DNA of 48,381 nt from Metabacillus litoralis (lineage in GTDB: Bacteria; Bacillota; Bacilli; Bacillales; Bacillaceae). The notes beneath the pieces were generated by a model, which ran no database searches, had not been told where the DNA came from, and saw only the letters and a program-made list of their open reading frames with translations. The stretch spans positions 1 through 48,381 of the forward strand of contig NZ_VOQF01000023.1 in assembly GCF_007994985.1 (NCBI RefSeq), written 5' to 3'. Made by a program: the position numbers and the translations under genes. This document shows positions 26,077 through 35,190 of this stretch, piece by piece. Within the stretch, counting starts at the first letter, position 1. Each line of letters starts with the position of its first letter.

Positions 26077-26617
26077 AAGTAAGAGCTTACATGCTTATTG
26101 TAAGTAGTTTTTATCATTATTGCAGCAGGATTAAATCTTACAATAAGTTGAAATTACGTAATGGTAGTGGTATGATTACATTTAAAGTGTTTGCGGGCTT
26201 TAAATAAGGTAAACTGCTGCCCTTGGTTATTTAAGGGTATTTTTTGTGTGAGGGAAATGGAGACGAAGAAACGCTAAAGATGTAGCATATGCATTAAATA
26301 AAATGATTTTGCCATGTGTTTAGTAGTACTTCGTTCGCTATGCTAACGTGTATAAGGGTTTCGGCGATACTCAGTTTTTCCTTCATTTAGATGTTGGCGT
26401 CTTTAAGCCATAGCCGTATTGTAAACAATAAATCAGAACGGTTTTCTACATCTACTGTTTTTCATGATGACACAACAGTTGATAACTTACTTTGAGCTTT
26501 AAAGGCTACATGCCTATAGCTTATAAGGATTGGATATAAACATCGTTTCATTATGAACACGATATAAAATTACCTATAAGGTCTGTAAATATTTACAGCA
26601 AACGATATAAAAGGAGT
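26077..26617 (+). promoter_or_regulatory. Long cshA upstream region with terminator-like hairpin
   Basis: 540 gene-free bases. CCCTT (26220-26224) / AAGGG (26233-26237) followed by TATTTTTTG is a short terminator-like hairpin. A weak stem CTTAC/GTAAG at 26086-26104 could end the esterase transcript. A perfect palindrome sits at 26583-26598. Cold-shock helicase genes often have long structured leaders, but I recognise no known RNA family here. Confidence 0.35.
26583..26598. repeat. Perfect 16-bp palindrome next to the cshA ribosome binding site
   Basis: CTGTAAATATTTACAG ends 19 bases before the cshA ATG. It is flanked by near-repeats ACGATATAAAA at about 26559 and 26603. Could be an operator or an mRNA hairpin affecting initiation. 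Confidence 0.5.
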
Positions 26618-28138
26618 ATGAAAACATTGACATTAACGTTTCAAGAATTAGGTTTAAGTTCGTCATTAATGGAATCAATAAGTAAAATGGGGTTTGAAGA
26701 GCCATCACCAATACAGGCTCAAACAATTCCACTTGGTCTACAAAACAAGGATGTAATTGGACAAGCGCAAACTGGTACAGGTAAAACAGCTGCGTTTGGT
26801 ATTCCACTTATTGAGAAAATCGACGTAAACAGTAACAGTATTCAAGCTGTAGTTGTAGCGCCAACACGTGAGCTTGCAATCCAAGTATCTGAAGAATTGT
26901 ACAAAATTGGTTATCATAAGCGTTCTCGCGTGCTTCCAATTTACGGTGGTCAAGACATTAACCGTCAAATGCGTTCTTTAAAGAAAAATCCACATATTAT
27001 TGTAGGAACTCCTGGACGTTTATTAGACCATATTAATCGTAAAACGGTTAAATTAAACGCAGTTCATACTATAGTATTAGATGAAGCAGATGAAATGTTA
27101 AACATGGGCTTTATTGAGGATATCGAGTCAATCCTTTCTAACGTTCCAAGTGATCGCCAAACATTACTTTTCTCTGCAACAATGCCAGATCCAATTCGCC
27201 GAATTGCTGAGAAATTCATGAGAGATCCTGAGTTAGTAAAAGTGAAAGCAAAAGAAATGACAGTTCCAAACATCACTCAATACTACTTAGAAACACATGA
27301 AAGAAAGAAATTTGACGTATTAACAAGATTGCTTGATATTCAATCTCCAGAGCTTGCGATTGTTTTTGGTCGTACAAAACGTCGTGTTGATGAATTATCT
27401 GAAGCTTTAACGTTAAGAGGTTATACAGCTGAAGGAATTCATGGTGACTTAACTCAAGCAAAACGTATGTCAACTTTACGTAAGTTCAAAGAAGGCACAA
27501 TTGAAGTATTAGTTGCTACTGATGTTGCTGCACGTGGACTTGATATTTCAGGTGTAACTCATGTTTATAACTTTGATGTACCTCAAGATCCAGAAAGCTA
27601 TGTTCACCGTATTGGTCGTACAGGGCGTGCTGGTAAAACTGGTATGGCAATGACTTTTGTAACTCCGAGAGAAATTGACATTATTAAAAACATTGAGCGT
27701 ACAACAAATAGCAAAATGGAACGCATGAAGCCACCAACTGTTGATGAAGCTATTGAAAGTCAACAACAAATGACAGTTGAAAAGATCCGTTCTATTGTTG
27801 AAAGTGATAACCTTGCTTTCTACAAGCGTACTGCTGAAGAACTGTTAGAAGAGTTTGATGCACAAGTTGTTGTTGCAGCAGCTATTAAATATATGACAAA
27901 AGAGCCGAACGCTGTAGAAATTAAACTTACAGAAGAAGCGCCTATGTATAGAGGGAAAAGTAAAGGTCGTTCTTCATCTTCTTCTAACAACAGAAGAAGA
28001 GGCGATAACCGTAGTAGTGGTGGCGGTAGTGGAAGTGGTAGTGGACAAAAAAATCGTTCATACGGCAACCGTGACAGAGCTAAAAGCGGTAGTGGTGGAC
28101 AAAGTAGCAGCAAACGTCGCTACTCTAATCCAAAATAA
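26618..28138 (+). CDS. cshA: DEAD-box RNA helicase CshA
   Basis: ATP-dependent RNA helicase of the RNA degradosome and ribosome assembly, needed in the cold. The 506-residue product has the Q motif ([10 protein letters not shown]), Walker A AQTGTGKT (50-57), PTRELA, TPGR, DEAD (155-158), SATMP, the second RecA domain with [18 protein letters not shown] and [11 protein letters not shown], then the RNA-binding domain and a low-complexity Ser/Gly/Arg tail, as in B. subtilis CshA (YdbR). AAAAGGAG lies just before the ATG; a TTG nine bases on would give the exact B. subtilis N terminus. Confidence 0.96.
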   Translation: MKTLTLTFQELGLSSSLMESISKMGFEEPSPIQAQTIPLGLQNKDVIGQAQTGTGKTAAFGIPLIEKIDVNSNSIQAVVVAPTRELAIQVSEELYKIGYHKRSRVLPIYGGQDINRQMRSLKKNPHIIVGTPGRLLDHINRKTVKLNAVHTIVLDEADEMLNMGFIEDIESILSNVPSDRQTLLFSATMPDPIRRIAEKFMRDPELVKVKAKEMTVPNITQYYLETHERKKFDVLTRLLDIQSPELAIVFGRTKRRVDELSEALTLRGYTAEGIHGDLTQAKRMSTLRKFKEGTIEVLVATDVAARGLDISGVTHVYNFDVPQDPESYVHRIGRTGRAGKTGMAMTFVTPREIDIIKNIERTTNSKMERMKPPTVDEAIESQQQMTVEKIRSIVESDNLAFYKRTAEELLEEFDAQVVVAAAIKYMTKEPNAVEIKLTEEAPMYRGKSKGRSSSSSNNRRRGDNRSSGGGSGSGSGQKNRSYGNRDRAKSGSGGQSSSKRRYSNPK

Positions 28139-28146
28139 ATAAAAAG

Positions 28147-28180
28147 AGATCGAATCCATTTATGGGTTCGATTTTTTTAT
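28147..28180 (+). terminator. Terminator after cshA
   Basis: ATCGAATCC (28149-28157) pairs with GGGTTCGAT (28164-28172, one G-U), followed by T-rich sequence. Confidence 0.82.
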
Positions 28181-28277
28181 TTATTTATATAAAATGACCC
28201 TAACATTCCGAGTCATAGCAAATTGAAATCACTACAGTTGGTGAAACTAGTAATAGATTCTAATTGAGGTGATTTTA

Positions 28278-29246
28278 ATGACAATTGTACGATTAGGGTA
28301 TGTTGCGATGAGTATGAATCTCCAAAACTGTTCTCCTTCGCAAACAATGACATTTGCGCAGTTCAGTAAAATAAAAAATCGAGATGCAGCAATAGCTAAG
28401 TTAGAGAAGATAGCGAGATCAAATTTAGGAAATTGCTTAAGATTATTAAAACATAATGAAGCAAATGATATTCGTTTTTTTCGCTTTAGTTCAAAACTCA
28501 TTCCTCTAGCTAATCATGAAGAACTCAATGATTGGGATTATATGAGTGAGTTGGATGAACCATTAAAGAATATTGCAGAATTTTTAGCTATACATCCTAT
28601 GAGAGTAGGTTTTCATCCAGATCATTTTGTTGTATTGAATTCTCAGCAACCAGATATTTTTAAAATGTCATTAAAAACATTACGAATGCATGAACATCTT
28701 TTGAAGGGAATGGGAGTTAACTCTGAGCATCGCTGTGTATTACATATTGGAGGAGCATATGATAATAAAGAAAAGGCTCTAGAGCAGTTTATCCATAATT
28801 GGGGACTAATACCAGTATCACTTCAAAAAATGCTTATGCTAGAAAATGATGATACAACTTTTCATGTTAATGATGCACTATATTTATGTGAAAAATTAGG
28901 TGTGCCGCAAATCTTTGATTATCATCATCACCTGGCATACCATGAAGATTTGAATTGGGAGCATCAGTGGGAAAGGGTCTTAAATACATGGAAGGAATCT
29001 CCCTTACCTGTAAAAATGCATATTTCGAGCCCTAAAAGTGAAAAGGAATTTCGTGCACATTCAGACTATATTGATGTTAGCATGTTTATGGAGTTCTTAA
29101 ATACAGTTAAAGATGATCATACTAAGCAAATTGATTGCATGATAGAAGCGAAACAAAAGGATAATGCCTTGTTTCAATTGGTGAGGGATTTAAAAGAATA
29201 CCCAGAGATTGAATGGATTGATAAAGCTTCTTTTAAAATTAAGTAA
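28278..29246 (+). CDS. uvsE: UV DNA damage endonuclease UvsE
   Basis: UvsE (UVDE) is a TIM-barrel, metal-dependent endonuclease that nicks 5' of UV photoproducts, an alternative to nucleotide excision. The 322-residue product has the N-terminal RLGYVAMS, the FRFSSKLIPL strand, RVGFHPDHFVVLNS, HIGGAYDNKE, LENDD and the metal-site stretch FDYHHHLAYH, then MHISSPK. B. subtilis calls it YwjD, where it is sporulation-linked. The ATG at 28278 is chosen from GAGGTGAT upstream. It sits between cshA and ydbS, where B. subtilis has no such gene. Confidence 0.92.
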   Translation: MTIVRLGYVAMSMNLQNCSPSQTMTFAQFSKIKNRDAAIAKLEKIARSNLGNCLRLLKHNEANDIRFFRFSSKLIPLANHEELNDWDYMSELDEPLKNIAEFLAIHPMRVGFHPDHFVVLNSQQPDIFKMSLKTLRMHEHLLKGMGVNSEHRCVLHIGGAYDNKEKALEQFIHNWGLIPVSLQKMLMLENDDTTFHVNDALYLCEKLGVPQIFDYHHHLAYHEDLNWEHQWERVLNTWKESPLPVKMHISSPKSEKEFRAHSDYIDVSMFMEFLNTVKDDHTKQIDCMIEAKQKDNALFQLVRDLKEYPEIEWIDKASFKIK

Positions 29247-29373
29247 GATTTGCAATGAGTGATATACGCTAATCAAAGGTTTGTTTGTCTTCTATTCTTT
29301 TAGCTATCTGATCAAGGTGATATTAGCCAGGGTGTGATTAACATTGAGGAAGTTTCTAAAACTAATAATATAA

Positions 29374-29402
29374 TTATGAAAATAATTCCAGTATGCTATA
29401 AT
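29374..29402 (+). promoter_or_regulatory. Candidate promoter for ydbS-ydbT
   Basis: Extended -10 TGCTATAAT (29394-29402) with TTATGA 17 bases upstream (29374-29379). A family I repeat lies between it and ydbS. I find no sigma-W promoter here, although ydbST is sigma-W controlled in B. subtilis. Confidence 0.45.
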
Positions 29403-29450
29403 CAAAAGAGATTATTTTCTTTGATATTTTTATTCGTTATTTTAGTTATT

Positions 29451-29633
29451 GGCTCTGTTAAACTTTGTTGTTGATTTCCGTTAAAGGCATTCGCTTTCCG
29501 CGGGCGGTCCGGGAGCCTCCTCGGCGCAAGCGCCTGTGGGGTCTCCCTTTGACACGCTCCTCCCGCAGGAGTCTCATGCCTTTCACTCCAATCAACAAAG
29601 TGCTAAAAATCAACATTAAGCTTTAACATAGCC
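29451..29633 (-). repeat. Interspersed element, family I, full copy B (inverted)
   Basis: 183 bases from GGCTCTGTTAAACTTTG to CTTTAACATAGCC, the reverse orientation of the copy at 16175. The centre is GC-rich (CGCGGGCGGTCCGGGAGCC...GGGGTCTCCC). The last base is 19 bases before the ydbS start, so a transcript from 29402 would carry the whole element in its leader. Confidence 0.85.
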
Positions 29634-29652
29634 TAGTTATTAAGGGGGGAGC

Positions 29653-30135
29653 ATGTTGAGAGAATTACCGAAAAATCAGATTAGCTTGCAGGCACTGAAG
29701 GTTTGGAGATTAAGTGCTACTATTGTTGCAGGTATTTCTTTCGTTATTCTTATAGCTGGTGGAATTGGAGTGTATTTCTTAGATTTATCCTACTGGATTA
29801 CAATCATATCAGCTTTATTATGGTGTATTTATTCACTTGTGACTATTGTTATTATTCCAAAGCTTAGGCACAGGATGTGGAGATATGAGGTCTTTGAGCA
29901 TGAAATAGATTTACAGTACGGACTTTTCGTTATTAAAAGAGTGCTAATACCAATGGTAAGGGTACAACACGTTGATACACATCAGGGACCCTTGTTACGA
30001 AAACATAAATTAGCATCAATTGAAATTTCCACAGCTGCTACTACGCACGAAATTCCAGCGTTAGATTTAGAAGAAGCAGATATTCTTAGAGATTATATTT
30101 CAAAGCTTGCTAGGGTGACTGATGATGATATTTAA
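29653..30135 (+). CDS. ydbS: PH-domain membrane protein YdbS
   Basis: A 160-residue protein with two transmembrane segments (about residues 20-42 and 48-70) and a bacterial PH (bPH2, DUF304) domain; it matches B. subtilis YdbS. In B. subtilis, YdbS and YdbT protect against certain amyloliquefaciens-type antimicrobial peptides and are sigma-W controlled. GGGGGG lies just before the ATG. It overlaps ydbT by 14 bases, so the two are coupled. A repeat element occupies the leader. Confidence 0.88.
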   Translation: MLRELPKNQISLQALKVWRLSATIVAGISFVILIAGGIGVYFLDLSYWITIISALLWCIYSLVTIVIIPKLRHRMWRYEVFEHEIDLQYGLFVIKRVLIPMVRVQHVDTHQGPLLRKHKLASIEISTAATTHEIPALDLEEADILRDYISKLARVTDDDI

Positions 30136-31579
30136 GCCAAAGCGAATTCATCCAGTAGGCATGATTCTATCTTTTGCTAAGATGATTAAATCTTATATTA
30201 TCCCTGCTATCATTTTCTTTTTTGTTGGTGTAGAGGAAACTTTTAATATCTACTTTATTATTGGGGCAATTTGTTTAGTTGTCATCATAGTGATTGTTAG
30301 TGTATTAGAATGGTTAAAATTCACCTACTGGATTGAAGATGGAGAATTTAGAATCGAGCATGGTGTTATTGTGAAGAAAAAGCGGTATATTCCGATTGAA
30401 AGGATTCAAACAATCAATACTAGTGCAGGAATTGTTCAACAAATTTTTCGTTTAGTTAAAGTTCAAATTGAAACAGCTGGTGGGGGCTTAGAGGCGGAAG
30501 CAGTTTTGACAGCAATCAGTAAAAATGAAGCAGATGAAATTGAACAAGCCCTCTCTGCTTATAAAAACCAGCTACCTGAAGAGTCTATAGTAGAAAGCGA
30601 AGTCGTAGACAAGCCAGAGCATCCTACATATAAAATAAAGCCTAGAGAATTATTTGTGGCTGCGTCTACATCAAGCGGTATCGGAGTAATAATTTCTGCG
30701 GTTGCTGCATTTTTAAGTCAGTTTGAAGAATTTATACCATTTGAACAGCTGTTAAATCGTTTTGAGTTTCTTACTAACGCAAGCTTTACACTATACGTTA
30801 TATTGGTGTTTCTTGCCTTTTTCATTGCCTGGATATTAAGCATTATCGGTGTTTTGCTTAAATATGCCTTTTTCACTGTACATAAAGTGGAAGATGATAT
30901 TAAAATTTCTAGAGGTATTTTTGAAAAAAGACAGATTTCTATACCGATTGCACGTATACAGGCGATAAGGGTAGTCCAAAATCCTTTAAGGCAGTTATTA
31001 GGCTACTCAACTGTTTATATCGAAAGTGCAGGTGGAACTGCAGGAGATGATGGCAGCGCCTCTACAATCTTATTTCCTGTTATCTCTAAGAAAGAAGTAG
31101 TAGAGCTTCTCTCTATATACCTTCCTAGTTTTAAGGTGAAAGAAGAAGTGCATTCCTTACCTAAACGCTCAATGCTAAGATATATTATTAGAAAATGTCT
31201 CTTATCTTTAGTGATTATCATACCTTTAAGCTCACTCTTTTTCCCTTGGGGGCTACTTTCAGTTTCTTTACTTCTTGTTGGGATCTATTGGGGATATCAA
31301 ACATTTAATGACACCGGTTGGAGTGTAATAGATAATCAGTTACAATTAACATATCGATTTGTTTCGAAGTCAACAATCTTAGTCCGGAAAAATAGAATTC
31401 AATCTATCAGTCATACAAAAAACTTTTTTCAGGATAAAAAATTACTTAGATCTTTTAAAGTATCAATAAAATCGGGCATATTAGGAAAGAGCTTTTCAAT
31501 CAAAGACATGGATGCTGATGATGTTGAAAAGTTGTTATCATGGTATTCCTATTCCCCGGAAAATAAAACCAGACACTGA
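30122..31579 (+). CDS. ydbT: PH-domain membrane protein YdbT
   Basis: A 485-residue membrane protein with three bPH2 domains alternating with pairs of transmembrane segments (about 18-60, 185-250, 370-405); each PH unit has the family's RIQ pattern (IERIQTI, ARIQAIRVVQNPLRQLLGYSTV, NRIQSISHT). It matches B. subtilis YdbT. The start overlaps the ydbS end, with GGGTGA upstream; ATG at 30122 or 30125. A terminator follows directly after the stop. Confidence 0.9.
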   Translation: MMIFKPKRIHPVGMILSFAKMIKSYIIPAIIFFFVGVEETFNIYFIIGAICLVVIIVIVSVLEWLKFTYWIEDGEFRIEHGVIVKKKRYIPIERIQTINTSAGIVQQIFRLVKVQIETAGGGLEAEAVLTAISKNEADEIEQALSAYKNQLPEESIVESEVVDKPEHPTYKIKPRELFVAASTSSGIGVIISAVAAFLSQFEEFIPFEQLLNRFEFLTNASFTLYVILVFLAFFIAWILSIIGVLLKYAFFTVHKVEDDIKISRGIFEKRQISIPIARIQAIRVVQNPLRQLLGYSTVYIESAGGTAGDDGSASTILFPVISKKEVVELLSIYLPSFKVKEEVHSLPKRSMLRYIIRKCLLSLVIIIPLSSLFFPWGLLSVSLLLVGIYWGYQTFNDTGWSVIDNQLQLTYRFVSKSTILVRKNRIQSISHTKNFFQDKKLLRSFKVSIKSGILGKSFSIKDMDADDVEKLLSWYSYSPENKTRH

Positions 31580-31602
31580 TGGTTAAGTGTCTGGTTTTAT
31601 TT
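31563..31602. terminator. Terminator between ydbT and the rhomboid gene
   Basis: A 14-bp stem ATAAAACCAGACAC (31563-31576) / GTGTCTGGTTTTAT (31587-31600) that overlaps the ydbT stop; usable in both directions. Confidence 0.85.
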
Positions 31603-31625
31603 ACTTTACTATTTTGTGAATCTCA

Positions 31626-32360
31626 TTAAAAGAGTCGAGATAAAATCCCAATTAAGATAATGATGAAGAAGATTAACCAAAATCCTTCTTTATATGTCCA
31701 TTTTCCTTTTCTCAATTGGAATTTTGGTCTACGAGTCGGGGTATAATGGGTTTCATGGACAAAATGGTTCCTTTTTTTAATAAATAATGGTGCTAAAATA
31801 AATCCTCCAATAAAGCCAAATATATGGGCAATAACATTTATATTAGAATTTATGAAGGTCATAATTAAGCCGATAACCAAAATGCTAATAATAATTTGTG
31901 AATTTGCTTTATCGATTGTACCTTTTCTAAAGTAAACCATGAATAAATATGTACCAAATAAACCAAAAATTGCTCCAGATGCTCCGATATGAACATATTG
32001 CAAAGGTTCAAAGATAAATGTCGCGATATTAGCGATAATCCCTGCTCCTACATACAAAAGAATAAATTTAGTTTTACCTAAAAATTTTTCTAATGCTGGA
32101 GCAAATAGAATGAGGGAAATGGTATTAAAGAAAACATGACCAAAGCTAATATGAAGGAATACTGGTGATAGTAATCTCCAATACTCGCCATAGGCAATTC
32201 CGGCGTTATAGCCCTCTAATAAGCTTAAAGAAATTCTTATAGAAGGAAGAGGAATCTGGAATAACAACCAAAATAAAAGATGTATTCCTACTATGACTGA
32301 TACAACTGGATATAATCGAAGAAAGGATTGAAAACTTTCTGATCTAGTGAACATCATCAT
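31626..32360 (-). CDS. Rhomboid-family intramembrane serine protease
   Basis: A 244-residue membrane protein with six or more hydrophobic segments. The catalytic serine is in GASGAIFG (about Ser128) and the histidine in IAHIFGFIGG (about His179); FLHISFGHVFFN carries the conserved upstream His and Asn. It matches the B. subtilis YdcA position and family. Three consecutive ATG codons follow AAGGAGCA; spacing favours the second or third. It lies between ydbT and acpS, on the opposite strand. A family II element starts 19 bases upstream. Substrates unknown. Confidence 0.88.
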   Translation of the reverse strand: MMMFTRSESFQSFLRLYPVVSVIVGIHLLFWLLFQIPLPSIRISLSLLEGYNAGIAYGEYWRLLSPVFLHISFGHVFFNTISLILFAPALEKFLGKTKFILLYVGAGIIANIATFIFEPLQYVHIGASGAIFGLFGTYLFMVYFRKGTIDKANSQIIISILVIGLIMTFINSNINVIAHIFGFIGGFILAPLFIKKRNHFVHETHYTPTRRPKFQLRKGKWTYKEGFWLIFFIIILIGILSRLF

Positions 32361-32379
32361 TGCTCCTTTGCTTTATTTT

Positions 32380-32541
32380 GGCTCTTTTCTGAAGAATTGT
32401 TGCTAATAGAAGTCATTATCTATTGTAACCAATGTGTAATCGCATAAAGGGTTCGATTTGTAGAAGAAAAGATGCCACTAGCCTTTATACAGAGTTGTTT
32501 CCAACATGATTCTAAAAACAACAAAGTTTAAGAAAAAAGCC
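32380..32541 (+). repeat. Interspersed element, family II, copy 3
   Basis: About 162 bases: GGCTCTTTTCTG...ATTGTTGCTAATAG, internal GAAGAAAAGATGCCACTAGCC, end CAACAAAGTTTAAGAAAAAAGCC. The best-preserved copy of the family, in the rhomboid-acpS gap (32361-32826). The rest of the gap is AT-rich with no clear feature. Confidence 0.75.
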
Positions 32542-32826
32542 TTGGTCCTTTTAGCGTAATTTGTTATTTTTAATTAAATTTTAGATAGTAAGGAAATTTT
32601 CCATTTCATTCCACTATTCGATGTAAGTTTGATTGGAAAAACTGCAATCTGTTAGAAAAGAGACTTTGAGTTATTAAGAAGCACTAATGTATCGATAGTT
32701 ATTTTTCCTATTTCAAAAAGTGTGAAAAGACCCTTTGAATGGAAAACTCACTTTATACTAACATGAATATGTACAAGTTGTATAAAATAGTACTATAAAA
32801 GGCTCATTGGAAGGTGTTGTTACATA

Positions 32827-33189
32827 ATGATTATGGGGATTGGATTAGATATTATTGAACTAGATCGGATACGAAGAATCGTGGATCGACAGCCTGGTTT
32901 TATAAAAAGAATATTAACATTAAATGAAATAGAAAAATTTGCGTCTCTTTCCAAGGAAAGAAAGGTTGAATTTTTAGCAGGTCGATTTGCGGTAAAAGAA
33001 GCTTATTCTAAGGCATTGGGAACAGGGATCGGGGAAGAAGTCAGTTTTCAAGATGTTGAAGTGATGAATAATGATAAGGGAAAGCCGGTTATAAAGATAT
33101 TAACTGAAAAAGAGGTGGACTTCTCTATTCATGTTTCGATTACACATACTCGTCAATGCGCTGCTGCACAAGTGATATTAGAGAAATAG
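32827..33189 (+). CDS. acpS: Holo-acyl carrier protein synthase AcpS
   Basis: AcpS transfers phosphopantetheine from CoA to acyl carrier protein. The 120-residue product has the Mg-binding GIGLDIIELDRI (Asp8) and FAVKEAYSKALG (Glu in KEA), with SITHT near the end. Length and motifs match B. subtilis AcpS. AAGGTG precedes the ATG. The order acpS-ydcC-alr-ndoAI-ndoA is conserved in bacilli, although here a 700-base gap follows. Confidence 0.95.
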   Translation: MIMGIGLDIIELDRIRRIVDRQPGFIKRILTLNEIEKFASLSKERKVEFLAGRFAVKEAYSKALGTGIGEEVSFQDVEVMNNDKGKPVIKILTEKEVDFSIHVSITHTRQCAAAQVILEK

Positions 33190-33195
33190 AATATT

Positions 33196-33247
33196 AAGGA
33201 AGGCTACTCATGTTAAGGATTATAACTGAGTGGCTTTCCTTTTTTCT
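33196..33247 (+). terminator. Terminator after acpS
   Basis: A 15-bp stem (33196-33210 / 33227-33241, with G-U pairs) of AAGGAAGGCTACTCA type and a T-run. Confidence 0.8.
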
Positions 33248-33335
33248 TTATAAGTCATAAGCTGCAATCTCTGAGACAACAAGACTGGATATAATTATAC
33301 AATTTAAATATTAATCAGTTAATGGTGGGGAAATA

Positions 33336-33473
33336 AGTTTCGTTCCATTGCGCTGCAGACACTTGCTTTCCACGGGGAGGAAGCTGAGCCTCCTCGCCGC
33401 AAGCGCCTGCGGGGTCTCAGCCTTTCCTCAATTCCCGTAGGAGTCAAGTGTCTTCCGCTCCATTTCACTTGTG
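33336..33473 (+). repeat. Interspersed element, family III
   Basis: About 138 bases forming a long imperfect palindrome: CCATTGCGCTGCAGACACTTG at the left, and at the right CAAGTGTCTTCCGCTCCATTTC, its near-reverse complement; the centre is GC-rich (GAGCCTCCTCGCCGCAAGCG). It differs from family I at the ends but shares the central CTCCTCG...GCGCCTG.GGGGTCTC layout. No coding. Such palindromes are frequent in Bacillaceae intergenic DNA as far as I recall. Confidence 0.75.
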
Positions 33474-33475
33474 CT

Positions 33476-33948
33476 TATCAATTTTTATACAAAATCAAAA
33501 ATCTATTGAAGACAGTTATTTAAGACCAAAAATTTTATCCGAAAGATTGAATGAAACCCTAATAATCGGGTGTAATATTAGCTTAAATACTTATGTCAGC
33601 CTCTTTTGAAATTTTTTTCATTCATATTATTGCTACTTTTTACTTTGATAACTTTGTGTTTTTAAAGTTACCAATAATTCCCCCCATTCTATCATACAAT
33701 TTTCAATAAAGTCTTTGTAGAAAATTAGGATCTGTAATGTTATTAGTAAATTTTATAGCTAGTCTGCATATTTGGAAAGTTTGTCTCATATATTTGGTAA
33801 TGCGATAGGGAAGACAAGTTGTTTTAGCAATTCATCTTTTCATTTTGGCTTTTTTAATAATTTAATAGATAAGATGTAGCTAAAAGAGATGAGTCTAGCA
33901 ATACGATCTTCCAATTTAACGTTATATGAAGCAAAGGGGTTGAAAGAG
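33476..33948 (+). other. Intergenic region before ydcC
   Basis: About 470 AT-rich bases. I see no gene, repeat or confident promoter. The ydcC frame stays open upstream to 33889, but without a better ribosome binding site. Confidence 0.4.
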
Positions 33949-34968
33949 TTGAAAAAAAGGCTTGTATTATTTTTAGTAGGGCTTTTAGCAGTAGTAGCTT
34001 TAGTTGGGTGCGGTGAGAAATCACAAGCTGATGTTGTTCAAGCGTTAGAAAAGAAGGTTGAAGAAATGTCCGGGTATAAAGCGAAAGGGAAAATGACGCT
34101 TCAAACCGGAAATGATCCACAGGAATATGAAATTGAAATTTGGCACAAGGGTCCAACGTATTACCGTGTGAACCTTAAAAATTCTCAAAAAGAACAAAGC
34201 CAAATGATTTTACGTAATGATGAGGGTGTATTTGTTTTAACTCCGGCACTAAACAAAAGCTTCCGTTTCCAAAGTGATTGGCCACAAAACAGTAGCCAGG
34301 CGTATCTTTATGAGTCTTTAGTAAAAGACATCTTAAAGGATGCAGATGCAAAGTTTAGCTCAGCTGAAGATAAATATGTTTTTGAAACAAAAACAAATTA
34401 TCAAAACAACAAAATGCTTCCGATCCAAGAAATTACGTTTAACAAAAAGGATTTAACTCCTACTATGGTAAAGGTGATGGATACAGATCGTAATCCACTT
34501 GTTGTTGTTGAATTTACGAGCTTTGAATTCAATGCTTCATTTGATGATAATTCATTTGATGTAGAGAAAAACATGTCTAGTGCACAAATTGAAGTACCAA
34601 CTATGGCAACTGGTGATCGTGAGCCTTTCGCCGTTAAATATCCATTAGAACAGCCAAATGGAGCAAAATTAGTAAAAGAAACTGAGATTGACACTGAAAA
34701 TGGTAAACGAGTGATTTTAACATTTGAAGGAGAAAAGTCATTTACTTTAATCCAAGAAAGTGCTGAAATTGCGACACCAGCTTCAGCTTCAACTTCAACA
34801 TATGTGAATGGTTCACCAGCTGATTTAGGATTTACTATTGGTGCAATGTCTGATACATCTCTAACATGGACACATGATGGAGTAGATTATATGTTAGCAT
34901 CTGAAGATTTAACAACAGATGAATTAATAATGGTTGCTAAGTCAGTACAAGGTCAAACAGCAAAATAA
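33949..34968 (+). CDS. ydcC: LolA-like outer-membrane-lipoprotein-carrier-domain lipoprotein YdcC
   Basis: A secreted lipoprotein of the DUF4367/LolA-like (YdcC) family. The TTG at 33949 is chosen from AAAGGGG nine bases upstream; it gives a signal sequence KKRLVLFLVGLLAVVALVGC with the lipobox LVGC, so it is anchored outside the membrane. The mature part has the family pattern SGYKAKGKMTLQTGNDPQEYEIEIWHKGPTYYRV and a C-terminal half ending TTDELIMVAKSV. A sporulation role is reported for YdcC in B. subtilis as far as I recall. It lies between acpS and alr, as usual. Confidence 0.88.
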   Translation: MKKRLVLFLVGLLAVVALVGCGEKSQADVVQALEKKVEEMSGYKAKGKMTLQTGNDPQEYEIEIWHKGPTYYRVNLKNSQKEQSQMILRNDEGVFVLTPALNKSFRFQSDWPQNSSQAYLYESLVKDILKDADAKFSSAEDKYVFETKTNYQNNKMLPIQEITFNKKDLTPTMVKVMDTDRNPLVVVEFTSFEFNASFDDNSFDVEKNMSSAQIEVPTMATGDREPFAVKYPLEQPNGAKLVKETEIDTENGKRVILTFEGEKSFTLIQESAEIATPASASTSTYVNGSPADLGFTIGAMSDTSLTWTHDGVDYMLASEDLTTDELIMVAKSVQGQTAK

Positions 34969-34976
34969 TTAAAATT

Positions 34977-35002
34977 GGGTGGTATATCCACCCTTTTTTT
35001 AA
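34977..35002 (+). terminator. Terminator after ydcC
   Basis: GGGTGG.. (34978-34983) / CCACCC (34988-34993) followed by TTTTTTT. Confidence 0.8.
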
Positions 35003-35003
35003 T

Positions 35004-35045
35004 GGAGCTATTTTCGTAAACTTTGTTGTTGATTTCAAAGGTAAT
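35004..35045 (-). repeat. Interspersed element fragment, family II-like end
   Basis: GAGCTATTTTCGTAAACTTTG matches the inverted end of the family II element at 25045; the next TTGTTGATTTC resembles family I. Possibly a chimeric or truncated remnant. Confidence 0.45.
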
Positions 35046-35123
35046 GGATTAGTTATCTTACTTTTCAAAGTAAAAGATCTTCCTCCTATTTATTAAATCT
35101 TCAATTATTTTCTTAGTCACTAT

Positions 35124-35153
35124 TTGACAATTATATAGTATAGTCGAGATAAT
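35124..35153 (+). promoter_or_regulatory. Candidate alr promoter
   Basis: TTGACA (35124-35129), 18 bases and GATAAT (35148-35153), 38 bases before the alr start. Confidence 0.6.
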
Positions 35154-35190
35154 TATTTTTATAGAAGTAGGATGAGGAAGTGTATTAAAG

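Noticed and set aside
27820-28113. Leucine-rich minus-strand frame inside cshA
   Set aside because: Shadow of the Ser/Gly/Arg-rich CshA tail; low complexity, no start signal.
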